A model generated the notes under the pieces. It was given only the letters and a program-made list of their open reading frames with translations, ran no database searches and was not told the DNA's origin. DNA of 64,000 nucleotides from Limnephilus marmoratus (Eukaryota > Arthropoda > Insecta > Trichoptera > Limnephilidae): assembly GCA_917880885.1 (NCBI GenBank), contig OU862927.1, positions 41,815,571-41,879,570 of the forward strand. The letters are read 5' to 3'. Made by a program: the position numbers and the translations under genes. Each line of letters opens with the position of its first letter. Positions within the stretch are counted from its first letter, which is position 1. Of this stretch, positions 11,335 through 23,671 are shown one piece after another.

Positions 11335-11600
11335 TTTCATTACATTTTCAGAGAATATTTGCGGCACTTGGCATGGAAGATAGGTACTCACTGTACCGCT
11401 CCAGTAAAAAATCACCATTCAGAATTGAAATGGCTTTAGCCGTATTTGGTGACTAGATGTGAATAGCCAGGTCCTTCCCCGCGTTCCTCTTCCCCATCTC
11501 TTTTCCCTGCCTACTTGTTTCAGCCACACAACATACCCTAATTGGGGATTGCCTCAATGGCTCCAAGATGGTTGAGATTAACATAAACTACATATAGTTT
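11335..11600 (+). mobile_element. SINE S1, 3' portion
   Basis: It contains TATTTGCGGCACTTGGCATG, CACCATTCAGAATTGAAATG, CCTCTTCCCCATCTC and CCTAATTGGGGATTGCC. It lacks the tRNA-like head and is more diverged than the copies at 47.8 and 50.6 kb. Confidence 0.6.
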
Positions 11601-12548
11601 TTTTTAAATTACTTTCAGTAGACACTAAAATAAATGTATATTTGCCTAATTGGGAATCCTTCGAACAATATTAGTATGTAGTGGATTACATATTGCTGGC
11701 ATTTTCTATATGTATAAATAATGGCTAAACCGACAGACGAACAGTGCGAAATGAGATAATTATTTGCAATATACTCGTATACAGTGTTCTATGAAAAAGT
11801 CCCAAAAAAGTTTTATGGTGTATAATATGAACACTGAGATGCAAACATCTTTGAACGTTGAATGACTGAAAACTTATTGATATATTTCGATAGATGCTTC
11901 ACAAGAAAAAATATCAGTTTTTGATGGGAAGTCAAGTAAAATTCAATGATTTTTCACGGGTAAACAAACAATCCGTGAAAAAACTGTAAGCTGATAATTT
12001 CATATCTGAAAGCTGATAATTTTTTTTTCCGCACATGTCATTATATATCAATTATTACTAGTTGCTTAAAAGGTTAAAAGGGAAGGTTAAAACATTGGAA
12101 AAAATAAATGTAAGATAATTTTCTTATAAGTGAGACTTCACGACGCGCGACGTCTAGAAATGAACGTTTACAAATAATTTTTGAAAAAGTTTAAATGAAA
12201 AGAAAAACATTCAAAAGTGAAAATTTAGAATAGAAATGAGAAAGTAAATAGTATACATTTTTTTATTGTTAAACGTTACTGTTTTTTTTTCTATTAATTT
12301 TATATCAACAGTACTGAGTGTTTCAAAAAATAAATCCGTATTTTTCAGGTTTTGATTTTTAAAACAATCGCACATTCTTTTGGTTGGATCCCTGACGTCA
12401 ACAGCATTTGTGCGCGTTCGACTAATGTGGAACAATTTGTTAAACCTAGTTTCTCAGGCTGGTGATTTTGTATTAGTTTTGCAGCCCTTATAGGAAACCG
12501 TATTGCAGAATTGACGGATAGCCTACACAACTCCAGAATTTGAATAAT

Positions 12549-12718
12549 TTTTTAACCATTTTTTTCAACACTTTTAATGACTTTCAAAGGAGGTGGTAAA
12601 TTGTTATTTTTTGCTTTTACTTTTTCACTTGTATGTACTTACGGTGACCGGACAACTCAGAAACATATAACTTCAATACCTCCTTTGAAAGCCATTAAAA
12701 GTGATGAAATAAAATTGG
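12549..12718. mobile_element. Foldback element, about 45 bp inverted arms
   Basis: The left arm CACTTTTAATGACTTTCAAA-GGAGGT is complementary to the right arm ACCTCC-TTTGAAAGCCATTAAAAGTG. Related arms occur at 13340-13400, 14330-14370, 14885-14950 and 59990-60150 with the phrase GACAACTCA. It has no coding potential. Confidence 0.6.
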
Positions 12719-13316
12719 TTAACCCTCCGCCCGTCGCGTCTTTCTTATAACGCGAGATGTCGCGCGGGGTCGCTGAGGACCCCAAAAAATATGATTAAAT
12801 TGTTTTTATAGCTTACCTTTTATGTGTTATTTTAACTAATTATAGTCATGAGATAATGACTGCATTGAAATAAAAAGAAATATTAAAAAATTAGAGATTT
12901 ATTTTCAATGTAAAAGCTTAAAAACGAACAACGAACTTTTTTTAATAATTTTGAATCATACTTTTTTAATAGAAAACTTTAAAAAAATCTTATTAACTTC
13001 TATCAAACTTATAACTATGTGAGATTGATACAGACTTATTATTATTACCTAAAAAAATTCAACAAAGTGTAATGAAAAAACATATAAACTTGGTTTTTCA
13101 TTGGTATTTGTTGATTTTTTTGAGCCTCTCGCCGAAACACAAGTCTGTTTCTCACATCGCACATGCGCAGACTGAATATTGACGGTGCTAGCGTCAAGTA
13201 TATTCCCTTTTAGTAAAGTAAGGAATCTGTGGGAACATTTAAAATGTACATAATTAGCAGTATTGTAAAACCCGGACTTTTAAAAACCCCACGCGACGCG
13301 ACGGCTCGAAGGTTAA
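12719..13316. mobile_element. piggyBac-like MITE in TTAA target
   Basis: The element is flanked by TTAA on both sides (12719-12722, 13313-13316). Its ends match each other in inverted orientation: CCCTCCGCCCGTCGCGTC against complement CCTTCGAGCCGTCGCGTC. TTAA duplication with ends starting CC is typical of piggyBac. At about 590 bp without transposase, it is non-autonomous, and it sits inside a foldback repeat. Confidence 0.65.
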
Positions 13317-14369
13317 ATAGGTTTCGATATATTTTTCATAAATTGTAATGATTTTTCAAAGGGGTGTTGAAATTCCACTTTATTGAGTTGTCATGGAACC
13401 ATACTTTGATACTTAATGGGATGTGATCGCTCTAATCTCCCACATTCCGGAATACATTAAATTATAACAATTAATAAGTTTATTACTTTGAATAAGTCAG
13501 GAGTTAAGAATTTTAAATCTATGAGCCTTCGTAACGATGTCGGTTAAGACTGTAGGAAGAGGTTTGTTAAATTAGTTTCACTTTAAACGAGTCAGAATTG
13601 CCTCAACTACTCTAAACGGGTAATCCGCTATTGTCCACAGCGTTTCATTAAGATAATTTTTGTATCGTTTACATAATTTTGCAGCAGATTGTTTTTATCT
13701 AAGTTGGATTAAACAAGAGAAGATAAACTTAGCCACCCACGATAAGTAATTTCCCTTGTTTGCTTGTTTTTGCTTGACTCGCCCCCACCCCCCCCTCCCC
13801 CTTTTTGCACCCTCAGAAAAATATCTTATTGTCTCGAGGAGTGGATTATATTGTGAATTATTATTTTAAGATAACTCATTCATCTATTAACGAGAAGACA
13901 GACTAATGCTTCTTCTTCTCAAATTATAACAATAGTTTGTTGTTGAAAAACAAAAACAAAGACGCGCGTTGTTTGGCCTTTTGACTGGAAAATTATGTAA
14001 ACACTTGGATTTTTAAAAATGTTTGTCCGATTCCTTCGACGTTGTTTTAACATTTTAGATCTATTTTTTTTATTGTGATTCATTTTAGATAAGGCATTAA
14101 ATTATGATGAAAGGTCAGATATAAAAATAAATCGAAAGGTTGCGAAGCTAAAGTTTAAAAAAGTAATTGAAAAATAACAGAAAATAGCAATAATTAAAAA
14201 GTATTAATTAGCTACAATTTTTATTTAACAAAGAATCTTTAAAAAACAATTCGTTTAGCCGATGAAGTACTGATTTCTTTTTTTTATGCTGGCTTGATAA
14301 GATTTTTGGTATCATGTATTGTTTCGGTTTCATGACAACTCAGAATCAACTCCACTCATTCAAAGCCAT

Positions 14370-14595
14370 TCCATGCAACATTTCAATTCTGAATGGTGGT
14401 CTTACACCAGGGTGATACTGGGAGTATTTTCCGCTTTGAAACGTGCCGCAAATATACCAAATATTATTTTGAATGAATTAATTGTGAAATAACACAGATT
14501 AATCAAATTAAATTTATTTGCCCACGCCGGAATTCGATCCTGCGACCTTTGGTTGTGAGTCAAGAGCCTTACACCTCGACCACGGAGGCCATCAA
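14370..14595 (-). mobile_element. SINE S1 copy, 5' two-thirds
   Basis: The tRNA-like head lies at the right end (complement of GAGTCAAGAGCCTTACACCT and GGAATTCGATCCTGCGACC). The body CATTTCAATTCTGAATGG lies to the left. The 3' TC-rich part is missing. Confidence 0.65.
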
Positions 14596-15317
14596 ATTAA
14601 GTGATGAATAGTAACATAAATATTGCAGCAGTATAAACGTAAAATAAAAGTTTGTTTTTTTATTGGTGATAATGTATTACAAAATCATAACATAATATTT
14701 ACAATACAATACATTCCCAATGAGTTTAATAAAACTCATTTCGGAAGGACAACATTATACAATTTAAGTAAAATTACTTTTATACGAGAACACGAATTTA
14801 AAGGGCGGTTCAATGAACAGTGCATAGATTTTAAAATGGACTAGACACACTTAGTTGAAGAACACACAAGAGTTACAAAGAAAGGGTTCCATGCCAACTC
14901 AGAATGAAACCAACTCAGAAACGCCTCAGAAAGGTCATTAAAAGCTATGTAAAAATAATTTTAAAATAGCCGGTAACCCTAACCTAACTTGGCCGGTGAC
15001 CCAAAAAAGATAGCTAAATACGTCTCTGGTTAATAAAGCTGCTGAGATAATATGAGAAAATATTCTTTTAGAGCCTTTGACAAGTAAAAAACATAATATT
15101 TTTGGCGTAGGTTTTTTTGTATATTGGAACTTCCAACTGTTTGAAAATTTATTTATTTATTTAATATAAACGGCATAAGTACACCTTAAACACTAATTAC
15201 GTGTCCAAAATCATAACAAAAATATTCGTAATTATAAAAAAAAGTGTATTGTGGCGTTACGTTGGGAAGTGACACTAGAGATATATTTACATGCAAAAAT
15301 CTATATAACAAATATTA

Positions 15318-15640
15318 TTAATATTGATTTAAAAAATGTGATAGCATAGCCTTCTTGAATCTACCTTCCTTGCAGTTAAATAGATCTGCCACATCTGCAT
15401 GTCTATTAGTAACTTCATGCAACCTAGGTACAAGCAAACGTATACTCGGTCCTGGTATTGTTATATTTAAACAGGATTTTATAACGAGTGGCTCTTGTGG
15501 GTATATGGTATTCAATGAGGTTAATTAAATCAGGACGGTCTATTCTAACATTTACAATTTTGAACATAAATATTAAGTCGGATATAATTCTTCGATCTGA
15601 GAGTCTTAATGGATTTAATTCTTTCAAGTAGTTTTAATTT
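15318..15640 (-). mobile_element. LINE (CR1/Jockey-like) C-terminal fragment, frameshifted
   Basis: Two overlapping - strand frames together give a typical end of a non-LTR polyprotein: DRRIISDLIFMFKIVNVRID, then IPGPSIRLLVPRLHE and CKEGRFKKAMLSHF. A frameshift near 15430-15480 separates them. There are no catalytic motifs, and it is a dead 5'-truncated copy. Confidence 0.65.
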
Positions 15641-15641
15641 A

Positions 15642-16826
15642 CTAGCAGACCTGGCCACACGTTGATGTGGCTAACGAAACACAACGCCATGCCATTAAGA
15701 GGGCATTACCAGAGAAAACCGGAAATACGTCATTTTCAAAAAAGATTTTAGACGTATTGACTCTTTTCCACAAAAAATTATAAAACGATTTCGAAAGATT
15801 GTTCTTTTATCTAGCACTCGCATGTAATAAATTTTGAGAAAAAATTTTAATGTTTAGTATAATAAGGTTATTCCATAGGTCGTTGGGAGATTTATTAAAT
15901 TTTCAAAAAAGATTTTGTATTAAACCACACCCATTTCAAATAATATAATCATGCAGTAAAATAAATCAATACATTATCTAGCAAACGCATGTTTTAGAAT
16001 TTTAATTTTAGTTTCAATAAAATCATTAAAAAATATGTACGTATATGTGTTTCTTGACGAAAATTGGTCCATTTGTGTATTTATTTGCGCACTTACAAAC
16101 TAATATATTACAGATTTTTTTAACATTCTTATTAAATTCAGACGTTATTGAAAAATGATAAATACTTATAATCAAAAAATAATTACAAAAAGTACATTAT
16201 TTTAATAGTTTTATCATCACGCCTTTCAGCATTTTTGAATGAAGGTATAAATTAAAGCTAATTTGGATTGAAATAAATTCGATATCGAGTTATAATTTAA
16301 AAAAGCTGGTACGGAGAATAATTAATCTTTTTCATTGTAACCGCCCTCCACGATCCTAAGAACAACTTTCGACGAAATGTGGATTTTCGTCCGCTGGATG
16401 GTTAAACGCTCTTAACCAACACCATCTGTTAATTCAAATCCACACCCCCCCCGCAGGCCATCCCGCTCCCTTTATTTATATATTTCAACCAACTTACACA
16501 AAACTTTGACTTTTTTTTTTTTTTTTTTTTTTTTTTACAGTGAATACCGCACAAGAATCTCAACTGCTCCCGTCTGGAGCCAGTGAGACTATGGCATCCC
16601 CAATTGGGGTATGTTGTGAGGCTGAAGGTAGTGGGGAGGGGAAGGAGGTGGGGAAGAGGAAGGTTGGGAAGTATATACCTAAAGTATATAACTAATTATA
16701 TACCTAAAAACCTTCCTCATGAATCATTCCATCTATTCGTGAAAACCGCATGAAAATCCGTTGTTAAGTTTAAAAGATCTAAGCGCATAAACATCGGGAG
16801 CGACTTCATTTTATACTATGTAAAGA
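15642..16826 (-). mobile_element. Non-autonomous Helitron HelA copy 3 (1.2 kb)
   Basis: On the - strand it starts TCTTTACATAGTATAAAATG (after A) and ends with CTAG at 15645-15642. The 5' region has GATTTTCATGCGGTTTTCAC. The interior (15700-16480) is repeated without ends at 48870-49530. A SINE S1 fragment is nested at 16509-16680. Confidence 0.7.
16509..16680 (-). mobile_element. SINE S1 3' fragment nested in Helitron
   Basis: A run of over 20 T is followed by GTGAATACCGCACAAGAATC, CCCCAATTGGGGTATG and AGGAAGGTTGGGAAGTA. This is the complement of the A-tailed SINE 3' end, inserted into the HelA copy. Confidence 0.7.
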
Positions 16827-16981
16827 TAAAGATGTTTTCAACAGGAATACTGAGTTTAAAATTAGTGAGTCTTAGGAATCTGTGATGAATTTCTTCGATT
16901 GAAACTGAAAGTATTTTAAAAAGAGGGGACCAGATCGAGGAGTTATACATATTAAAATGTTATTGAGCCCATATGGAGGGA

Positions 16982-17545
16982 ATTTTTTTTTGACATTAAC
17001 TCCGCACAGGAGGCCTGAGGAACATAATTTCCCTCAGGGCCTATGTCATCTGGGATGCTGTGTGGAGGGTCTTTTTGAGGAGAGAAAGGAATGAACATTG
17101 GTCTTGAAGAGACCCATGTTGTAGGAAGGAGGAAACACAGAGGCCGGCAAATCATTCCACAGCCGAGCTGTTAAACACAAGAACGAGTCGAAGAAACGAC
17201 CCGTTCTCGTGTGACAAATGTCAATGTGTACAAATGTTGGGCACGCGTTTGGCGTGTTTCCCGACTATGCACTGGTGCCGAAGGGATCAATGATGCTAGT
17301 TCCTCGGAGCATCTTCTATTGTAATACCGGTAGAATAAGGATAGCATTCCCACCCGACGCCTGTGCTCTAAAGATTGAAATCCGTCTGTTAAGATAGGAG
17401 AATCTATCAAATGGACCGCGCCCGTTTCTGCACAGATTCGAGGGTATTGTTCAGGTATTTTGGAGCTCCAGACCAGAGGTGATTGCCAAATTCAACCGTG
17501 GGCGCACTTGTGATTTGTACAGGGTTAGCAGTTGTTTACTATTTA
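16982..17545 (-). mobile_element. LINE-A, 5'-truncated copy
   Basis: The complement encodes the C-terminal reverse-transcriptase region, including LTDGFQSLEHRRRVGMLSLF and YRYYNRRCSEELASLIPS, then the 3' hairpin tail (GGCCTGAGGAAC / CCCTCAGGGCC). Stops and frameshifts break the frame. It is about 80% identical to the + copy at 19350-20080. Confidence 0.75.
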
Positions 17546-17549
17546 AATT

Positions 17550-19340
17550 GATATTCATGATGCATTTCTGATATATACAATTTAGTCGTTATATGTGATT
17601 TATTTGTTTTGCCCGATCCTACTATTCCAAAATTTTTAAAACGAGAGTTATGATAAAATTAACTTTCCGACAATATTAATTTTCTTCTTTCCTGAAATTG
17701 GAATGTACCCTAGTAGGTATATAGGTTCTATAGGAATGTAACCCACATAGGTATAGGTTACAACTAATGCTATTTTGGGAGGCAGCTCCTCTGGCCGGGT
17801 TCCAATATACGTCGCTAGATGTCTATAGTTTGACAGTTCGACAAGGAATGTCTCAAATATATAAGTTCCCGTGTCAGCCCAGTTTGAATATTGAACTTTG
17901 CCTTTTGATAAGGGAATAAGAATTTGTCGAAGAACGGGTAAAATGGAAATTCTTTTGCAAACAATCGTCTCTTCAGGAATTAAATAATTAGTTTAAATTT
18001 GGCACGTCTTATATAGAAACTAAATGAAAAGTCTTGATATGTAAACATTTCCAAATATTACAAAAAATTAGGTTTCGGTCTTCTGTAGGCCAATTTCGCA
18101 AGCCTTCTCTGGCACTTGGTAAATTAACTGACGCTAACCAAATAACATTAAGCGTTCGCTTAGTAAATGCAACCTTAGCCGAAGACTTATTAATCTTTTT
18201 TTATTATTAACTTAATGAGTAAAATCTCACATTGTAATATTTGATCGTTAAAGACAATATTAGCGACTCTTCAACGTAAATTGGAAACAGAAAAATCAGA
18301 AAAAGATTTGGTCGTATTAGGAATTAAAAGAGGGTTGAATTTGCTCAATAGTGTTACAACTCTTAGGTTCTGGGTTCAATTTCTAGGTGCGACCGTATCT
18401 TTTTCTGATGTTTTATTTTAATTCAGCGCACGGTAAAAATGGATCTGAAATACTCGTATATCAATATACAAATTGTACTTTTTGTGTAATTTTGTCTAAT
18501 TTGACATGCTAGAAATCACACACCAATATTGTTCGCTTTTTGTCACATTTCTGTAAATAAAGCCGTTATTTTGTGAACGTTAACCGCTTAAGAGGAAATC
18601 GGCCAGCGTTTTGTCCGTACGAACGTATTCCCCAATTTCCTCTTTGGATTTGATAAAAATTTAAGGATCCTTTTAATAAATAACTGTTTTTACAAATAAT
18701 TTCACTTTTTATTTCAATCACAGGATAACATGTTTTACATGTATAAAATAACGGTGTGAATACTAAATACACTGGGCCCAATTGGCGTTGTTTATTATTT
18801 AAACTTTGCGTAGTAAAAGAACATTAAAAACCAGAAGCGAGCCTTTTTATAAAGTAAAAATCTACCACCAACTGACATTTTGCAAGTGTTAGTTAAAAAT
18901 GACTCGTAGTTAAAACAATTTCCTAAACTACCGACTTGAACTCTTAGCAAAGGCTCACACCATTTTGTTGGTATGCTAATTAAATTGGAGTTTACTGAAG
19001 CAACCCACAGATGTCGGTAGCCTGTCAATTTTGAACAGGATTTTGATACTGCTACAAATATTTTTTAGTAATACGGAAATTGATTATTAGCATGTCAGTA
19101 CGTTTTGCTTTTTTGGTAAGTTACTTGTTATAAGAGTTCGACCCTCCAAAAATCGACAAAATTTCCTGGCTTGAACTTTATCAACAGACGTTCGTTCAGT
19201 ACACAAACTAGACAATGTAATTTAAAAAAATCAAAACGTACAGAAGTATTTTCTTCTAATGTAGTTAGTAAAAAGCTTAAAAATCGGTCCAGTTTTGGAG
19301 GAGAAAAATGGGGAATCACAAAACCCCGATTTTTATGATT
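17550..19340. other. Intron sequence, mostly unassigned
   Basis: It contains one S3-type tRNA-like head near 18300-18410 (GGGTTCAATTTCTAGG) preceded by GACAATATTAGCGACTCTTC, a phrase repeated near 62945. The remainder is AT-rich with no recognisable exon or transposon frame. Confidence 0.45.
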
Positions 19341-19344
19341 TTAT

Positions 19345-20080
19345 TTTTCTTCAACGGAAGCAATCTTCCGAACAGGACCTCCATCGATATGCTTGGTGTA
19401 ACTCTGAGTGACCAGCTCAGGTACGGGGGCCACATCGAAACCAGAGTTAAGTTAGCCTCTCAGAAACTGGGCGTACTGTACAGGGCCCGCAGATACTTTA
19501 ATAGTACACAACTGCTAACCCTGTACAATTCGCAAGTGCGCCCCACGGTTGAATTTGGCAGCCACCTCTGGTCTGGGGCTCCAAAATACCAAAAAAAAAA
19601 CCCTTGACTCTGTGCAGAAACGGGCGGTCCGTTTGATAGATTCTCCCATCTTAACAGACGTACCGCAATCTTTAGAGCACAGGCGTCAGGTGGGAATGCC
19701 GTCCTTGTTCTACCGGTATTACAATGGAAGATGCTCCGAGGAACTAGCGTCATTGATCCCCTCGGCACCGGTGCATAGTCGGGAAATACGCGCCCAACAT
19801 TTGTACACGGTTGACATTAGTCACATGAGAACGGGTCGTTTCTATGACTCGTTCTTGAGTTCAACGGCTCGGCTGTGGAACGATTTGCCGGCCTCTGTGT
19901 TTCCTCCCTCCTACAACATAGGTCTCTTCAACACCCGTGTTCAGTCCTTCCTTTCCTCAAAAAGACCCTCCACACAGATCTAGAAAATAACTTTCCTCAG
20001 GGCCTGTGTCATCTTCAGGCCCTGAGGAAAGTTATTTTCCTCAGGGCCTCCTGTGTGGAGTTAATGGAAAAAAAAAAAAA
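19345..20080 (+). mobile_element. LINE-A, best copy (RT C-terminus plus 3' hairpin and A tail)
   Basis: The frame encodes MLGVTLSDQLRYGGHIETRV, LYNSQVRPTVEFGSHLWSG, KRAVRLIDSPILTDVPQSLE and a C-terminus near LSSKRPSTQI. This is the thumb and C-terminal region of a CR1/Jockey-clade reverse transcriptase. A frameshift lies in an A run at about 19593-19602. The 3' end has a 22 bp perfect inverted repeat (19984-20005 / 20017-20038) and an A run at about 20066-20080. It is 5'-truncated, with no endonuclease or palm domain. Confidence 0.8.
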
Positions 20081-20639
20081 AATTAAGCTTGTGTTACTAT
20101 CCCTTTCGCTCGGTATTTAGGAGAACAAGAGAGACAGTAACAGCAATAGTTTGGTAAAATACCTATTGTTAAAATTTCTCGGCCGCCGGGTTTCCTCTTA
20201 ACGATCGAAAACTACTACTCGACTGCGTTGAAAGGCAGACACCGGGATGAGTTCGTTTTGAGTCTAATCTAATACTGAAAATCGCCCAGTTTGAAGAAAC
20301 CCGGAAAGAAGCCGTAAATTTATGATAACAATCATTTTTCGCTATATATTCTGATAAAATGATTATGACCTCGACTTTTTTTTATTAACCGATTTAATTA
20401 AGAAAATTTGAACATTTTCGGAATATTTTACGATTCCATTTTCCAGAAGTGTTATTTTTTTCTATAAGGCTCTGCATTTGAATGAAAAGAGGAAGGAGGC
20501 CATCACCGAGACACATTTTTGAATGGAGAATGTAAAAGTTCACTCCTCCAATACCAACCCCTCGTCCCCTCATAAAAACGAGTATTGTTTCTCCCCGACA
20601 CGGTTCGTGCTCTTTTGCTTTTTCTTTCCTCGGGAAGGG

Positions 20640-20735
20640 AAAATATTTTCGTTGAAAGGGGGACCAGGGAAAGGGGTGTTTTGACATACGGGGAAGGTGG
20701 AGGGGGTAAGGGGGAGGGGGTAAGGGGGGAAGGGT
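20640..20735 (+). repeat. G-rich low-complexity tract
   Basis: Repeated GGGGGTAAG and GGAAGGTGGAGGGG units resemble the purine-rich middle of the Helitron-like elements at 24.1, 39.3 and 46.6 kb. It lacks their ends. Confidence 0.4.
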
Positions 20736-21020
20736 TGAATGCGATTGCGTAACTTGAGCGAATAAAACGAAAGAAACTTTCGAACGCGTGAAAGGCTTCA
20801 ACTAAAATTATTTTATCGTAAACGCCGGAGATTTTCGACGGAAGTATTTGCATGATAAAAGACGCTGTGGAATGAAAAATATATTGAGTGACGGGAGCAT
20901 ATTATAAAGAGGAATACAAAGATGGGACCCGACCGAGGGCAGATGCGCCACGTACAAATATACTGTATAATATACTCAATTGTATATATATGAAGTTGAT
21001 AAATAGAAACTCAGAGACAG

Positions 21021-21110
21021 TTAACCCTTTCAGAACCTTATTTTTTAGGCATATTTTTTCTGTAATTCTAATTTTATTAAATTTTTATTATTTTTAGGCC
21101 TGAAAGGGTT
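21021..21110. mobile_element. Tiny piggyBac-like MITE or hairpin
   Basis: TTAACCCTTTCAGAACCTTA at the left and TAGGCCTGAAAGGGTTA at the right form inverted ends around an AT-rich core. TTAA is present only on the left. It is about 90 bp long. Confidence 0.4.
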
Positions 21111-21185
21111 ATTTTTTATTTGTAAGGAAAAAACATGCAAACAATAAATAGTGATTTATTTTTTGGTATGATGCTACTTCCTTAA

Positions 21186-21280
21186 AGTGTCCATCATCAG
21201 GGAAGATGTGTTGATGATGGACACTGTAAAACTATCCGAAACGCTGGTTAAATAATGGGGTAGCGCAACACAATATAATA
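21186..21280 (+). mobile_element. Penelope-type tail (H3) in palindromic arrangement
   Basis: AGTGTCCATCATCA (21186-21199) and TGATGATGGACACT (21212-21225) form a 14 bp perfect inverted repeat. TATCCGAAACGCTGG and GGTAGCGCAACAC follow. The hammerhead boxes are partly degraded (TTGATGA in place of CTGATGA). Confidence 0.5.
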
Positions 21281-21286
21281 TATGAT

Positions 21287-21590
21287 GGGTATGAGGGGTG
21301 AGTAGGAATTTGGGGGTCAGTGTGTTGTTCAGTAGTGACGGAATGAATCCAGTCTTCCTAAGCGGTGCCAGGCGATGAGTTGAGAGAATCCGGCTGGAGA
21401 AATCAGAAGGTCTCCCCTATCCAGTCTCTCCTGATCCAACCCGCCACGCACTAGGTGGGCAAACGCATTCATTGGTAAGACATAGACAAACCTCACCCCA
21501 CGAACCAGGGCACCTCTGCTAAGTCACCAAACGTAGTGAACCACTTGGGGTGACATATTGCAGAGATGTTGGTTGTCCAAAATCAGAGAG
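21287..21590 (-). mobile_element. NA element copy
   Basis: GGTCAGTGTGTTGTTCAGT, TGAGAGAATCCGGCTGGAGA and CACTTGGGGTGACATATTGC match the other NA copies. The 3' hairpin tail is missing. Confidence 0.55.
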
Positions 21591-21945
21591 GGCTGATAGG
21601 CCAAATTAATTATGACGGACCAGAGTGTCAAAATGTAAAAAAATCTAATTTATTCATTCATATTTTGGCACTTTTTAAAATTTGGTAAAAATTCTAAAAA
21701 AAGCTAGAAAATTTCTGATTGCTTCAGATTCTATTACTTTATTATGGTAACCTGAAAAGCCGTGCTATTGGTCACTGCCACATAAACTTCAGACCAGATA
21801 TTCCAACGAACTCAATAAACAACCAGGCTATGATCCAATAATTTTAATTTGGTTTCGTTTAGAATTAAAACTTTTTGTCACCAGATATTGGAGATTTTGT
21901 GAATGCGATTATATATATATATATTTTTGTTATTAATTATTGTAT

Positions 21946-22240
21946 TACCGTATTGCGCTACCTCCTCCTTTAGCCAACGTTTCGGACAGCGTTATCAAGG
22001 CTAAACGCAAACAAAACATGTTGGAAGTATACTGTAGCGCCAGCTCGTAGAGGAGTGAAGCTGGCGACACGGTATCGCTCCTAAGTAGATGAGTACAAAT
22101 ATCACCCCTAACTATTACACATCTGCCCTGATGATGGACACTGCAACGCTCTCCGAAACGTTGGCTAAAGAAGGAGGTAGCGCAACACGGCATAATACCT
22201 CAAAAACTAATAACAAAAATACTTTTGGCCGTGAAAATCT
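21946..22240 (+). mobile_element. Penelope-type tail (H5) with inverted partial copy
   Basis: An inverted tail fragment (21946-21990, TTTAGCCAACGTTTCGG) is followed by AGCTGGCGACACGGTATCGC, ACACATCTGCC and CTGATGATGGACACTGCAAC. Then come CTCTCC, GAAACGTTGGC and AACACGGCATAATACC. The same order occurs in - orientation at 37035-37200. The hammerhead-like boxes are intact except one base in stem II; stem I is GCC/GGC. Confidence 0.6.
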
Positions 22241-22599
22241 GAAATCGTTTCTGCGATTATACTTGTTCGAATTGCGCCTCCCGAAATGTCCAAATAGAAT
22301 TCCTCCGAAATTAACGGGCATTTTCAAATGTCAAATGCTCTTAGTTCAGTGGAAAATTATCTCGCTTTTAATTAATAAAACTTTGCGATCAAACAAAGTG
22401 AAATTGGCGTTTATTACAGAATCACAAAGAATCTTAGAATAATTATTATTTCCGGGATTTTTGTCACCACGACGCGACGTCTAGCACGTCCACCTCATTT
22501 TTTGTTACTTATTTTTTATTTACAAAATAGTGTAAAAACCAATAAATTGCAAAAGCGGTATATACGAGACATGATAAATACATTTACATATAAGTTACA

Positions 22600-23112
22600 A
22601 ATTAAAACATGAGTGGTATTTCACGCTTAAACTTATTGTACGACATGTAGAAAATATTCACTTTTCCTGCGAGACAGTTAATTAACCTAGTGATTCTTCC
22701 CAGAGGCATCACCATTGGTAAGTTAGTTCTACACCTGGGAAGAATCAAAAGCCCGTGTTGGCGACCTCGCGTGAAATTATCCGGGACATAGAATCCTATT
22801 TTAGCCTGAATATCTGGTACCGATATAAAACCATTTAGAAGCTTAATAAGCAATCAGCAGTAATGCAACATCTCTTCTGGAACTAAGGCTGCAGAAACCC
22901 GGTATTCCCGGGATAAATGCTGTTGGAAACAGCCATGGGTAAAAACCTAACTCTCTCATATAGAGGTATCGTAAAAAAATATTTTGTATTTTCTCGACCA
23001 TTAGTAGATACATAAACGAGGTCCTCTGGCCCACATATCCGAGATCCACTCTCGAGAATGCTATACACCAAGCTAAAGTAAAGCAGCCATATTGTGAAAT
23101 TGTAGTCTCTGA
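22600..23112 (-). mobile_element. LINE (CR1/Jockey-like) C-terminal fragment
   Basis: Overlapping - strand frames give YFSLVYSILESGSRICGP, IQNIFLRYLYMRELG and FCSLSSRRDVALLLIAYKLL. The latter frame continues NGFISVPDIQAKIGFYVPDN. This is the C-terminal region of a non-LTR reverse transcriptase, with a frameshift. It differs from LINE-A. Confidence 0.65.
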
Positions 23113-23420
23113 CAAGAAAAATGTTATTTTGTCAACATTATCAGTAATTAAGATTTCATTTGACAGATCTCATCGACTAAAAGCTGCTTAGTTTATTATC
23201 GAGTCTACCGAACCCAAGATGAAATTGTCTAAAAATATATTGATAAACATCGTCGTCCACAAATACTGCGCAAATTAAAAAAAATATATATATAATTTAA
23301 ATGAATGGAGAAAGCTTTGATCTTGAAGACGTTAAGTTTCGAAAGTTATTCGGAATTATTATAGCCATTAGAAAAAACAGAAAACTACTAAAAAAATCAG
23401 AGTGTGCAATACACACGCGG

Positions 23421-23622
23421 TTGAAGTGAAACCTTCAGTAAACGAAAGTAGGCTAGAGTGGGAAGGCTAAAAAGCACCGCACAAAGAGGAGACCGATTAG
23501 TCTATCTCTTCCTTTCGCAGGCTTAATCCTAAAAATGTATGTGTTTGTCTCTTTTCAGTGTCGCTATTTTTCGTATCATCGAGTTTCAAATCACAACGGT
23601 GCTAAACAAGTTTTCACTTCAA
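23421..23622. mobile_element. MITE M2 (TIR GAAGTGAAA)
   Basis: The ends TTGAAGTGAAACCTTC and GTTTTCACTTCAA are inverted repeats. The interior has AAGAGGAGACCGATTAGTC, TATGTGTTTGTCTC and GTGTCGCTATTTTTCG. Other copies lie at 34875-35078, 43910-44041, 56690-56803 and 60915-61155. There is no coding sequence. Confidence 0.65.
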
Positions 23623-23671
23623 TAATTCCTGAAATCCGTTTTGCAAAGCGAACTCATTTTGTTTTGACATT

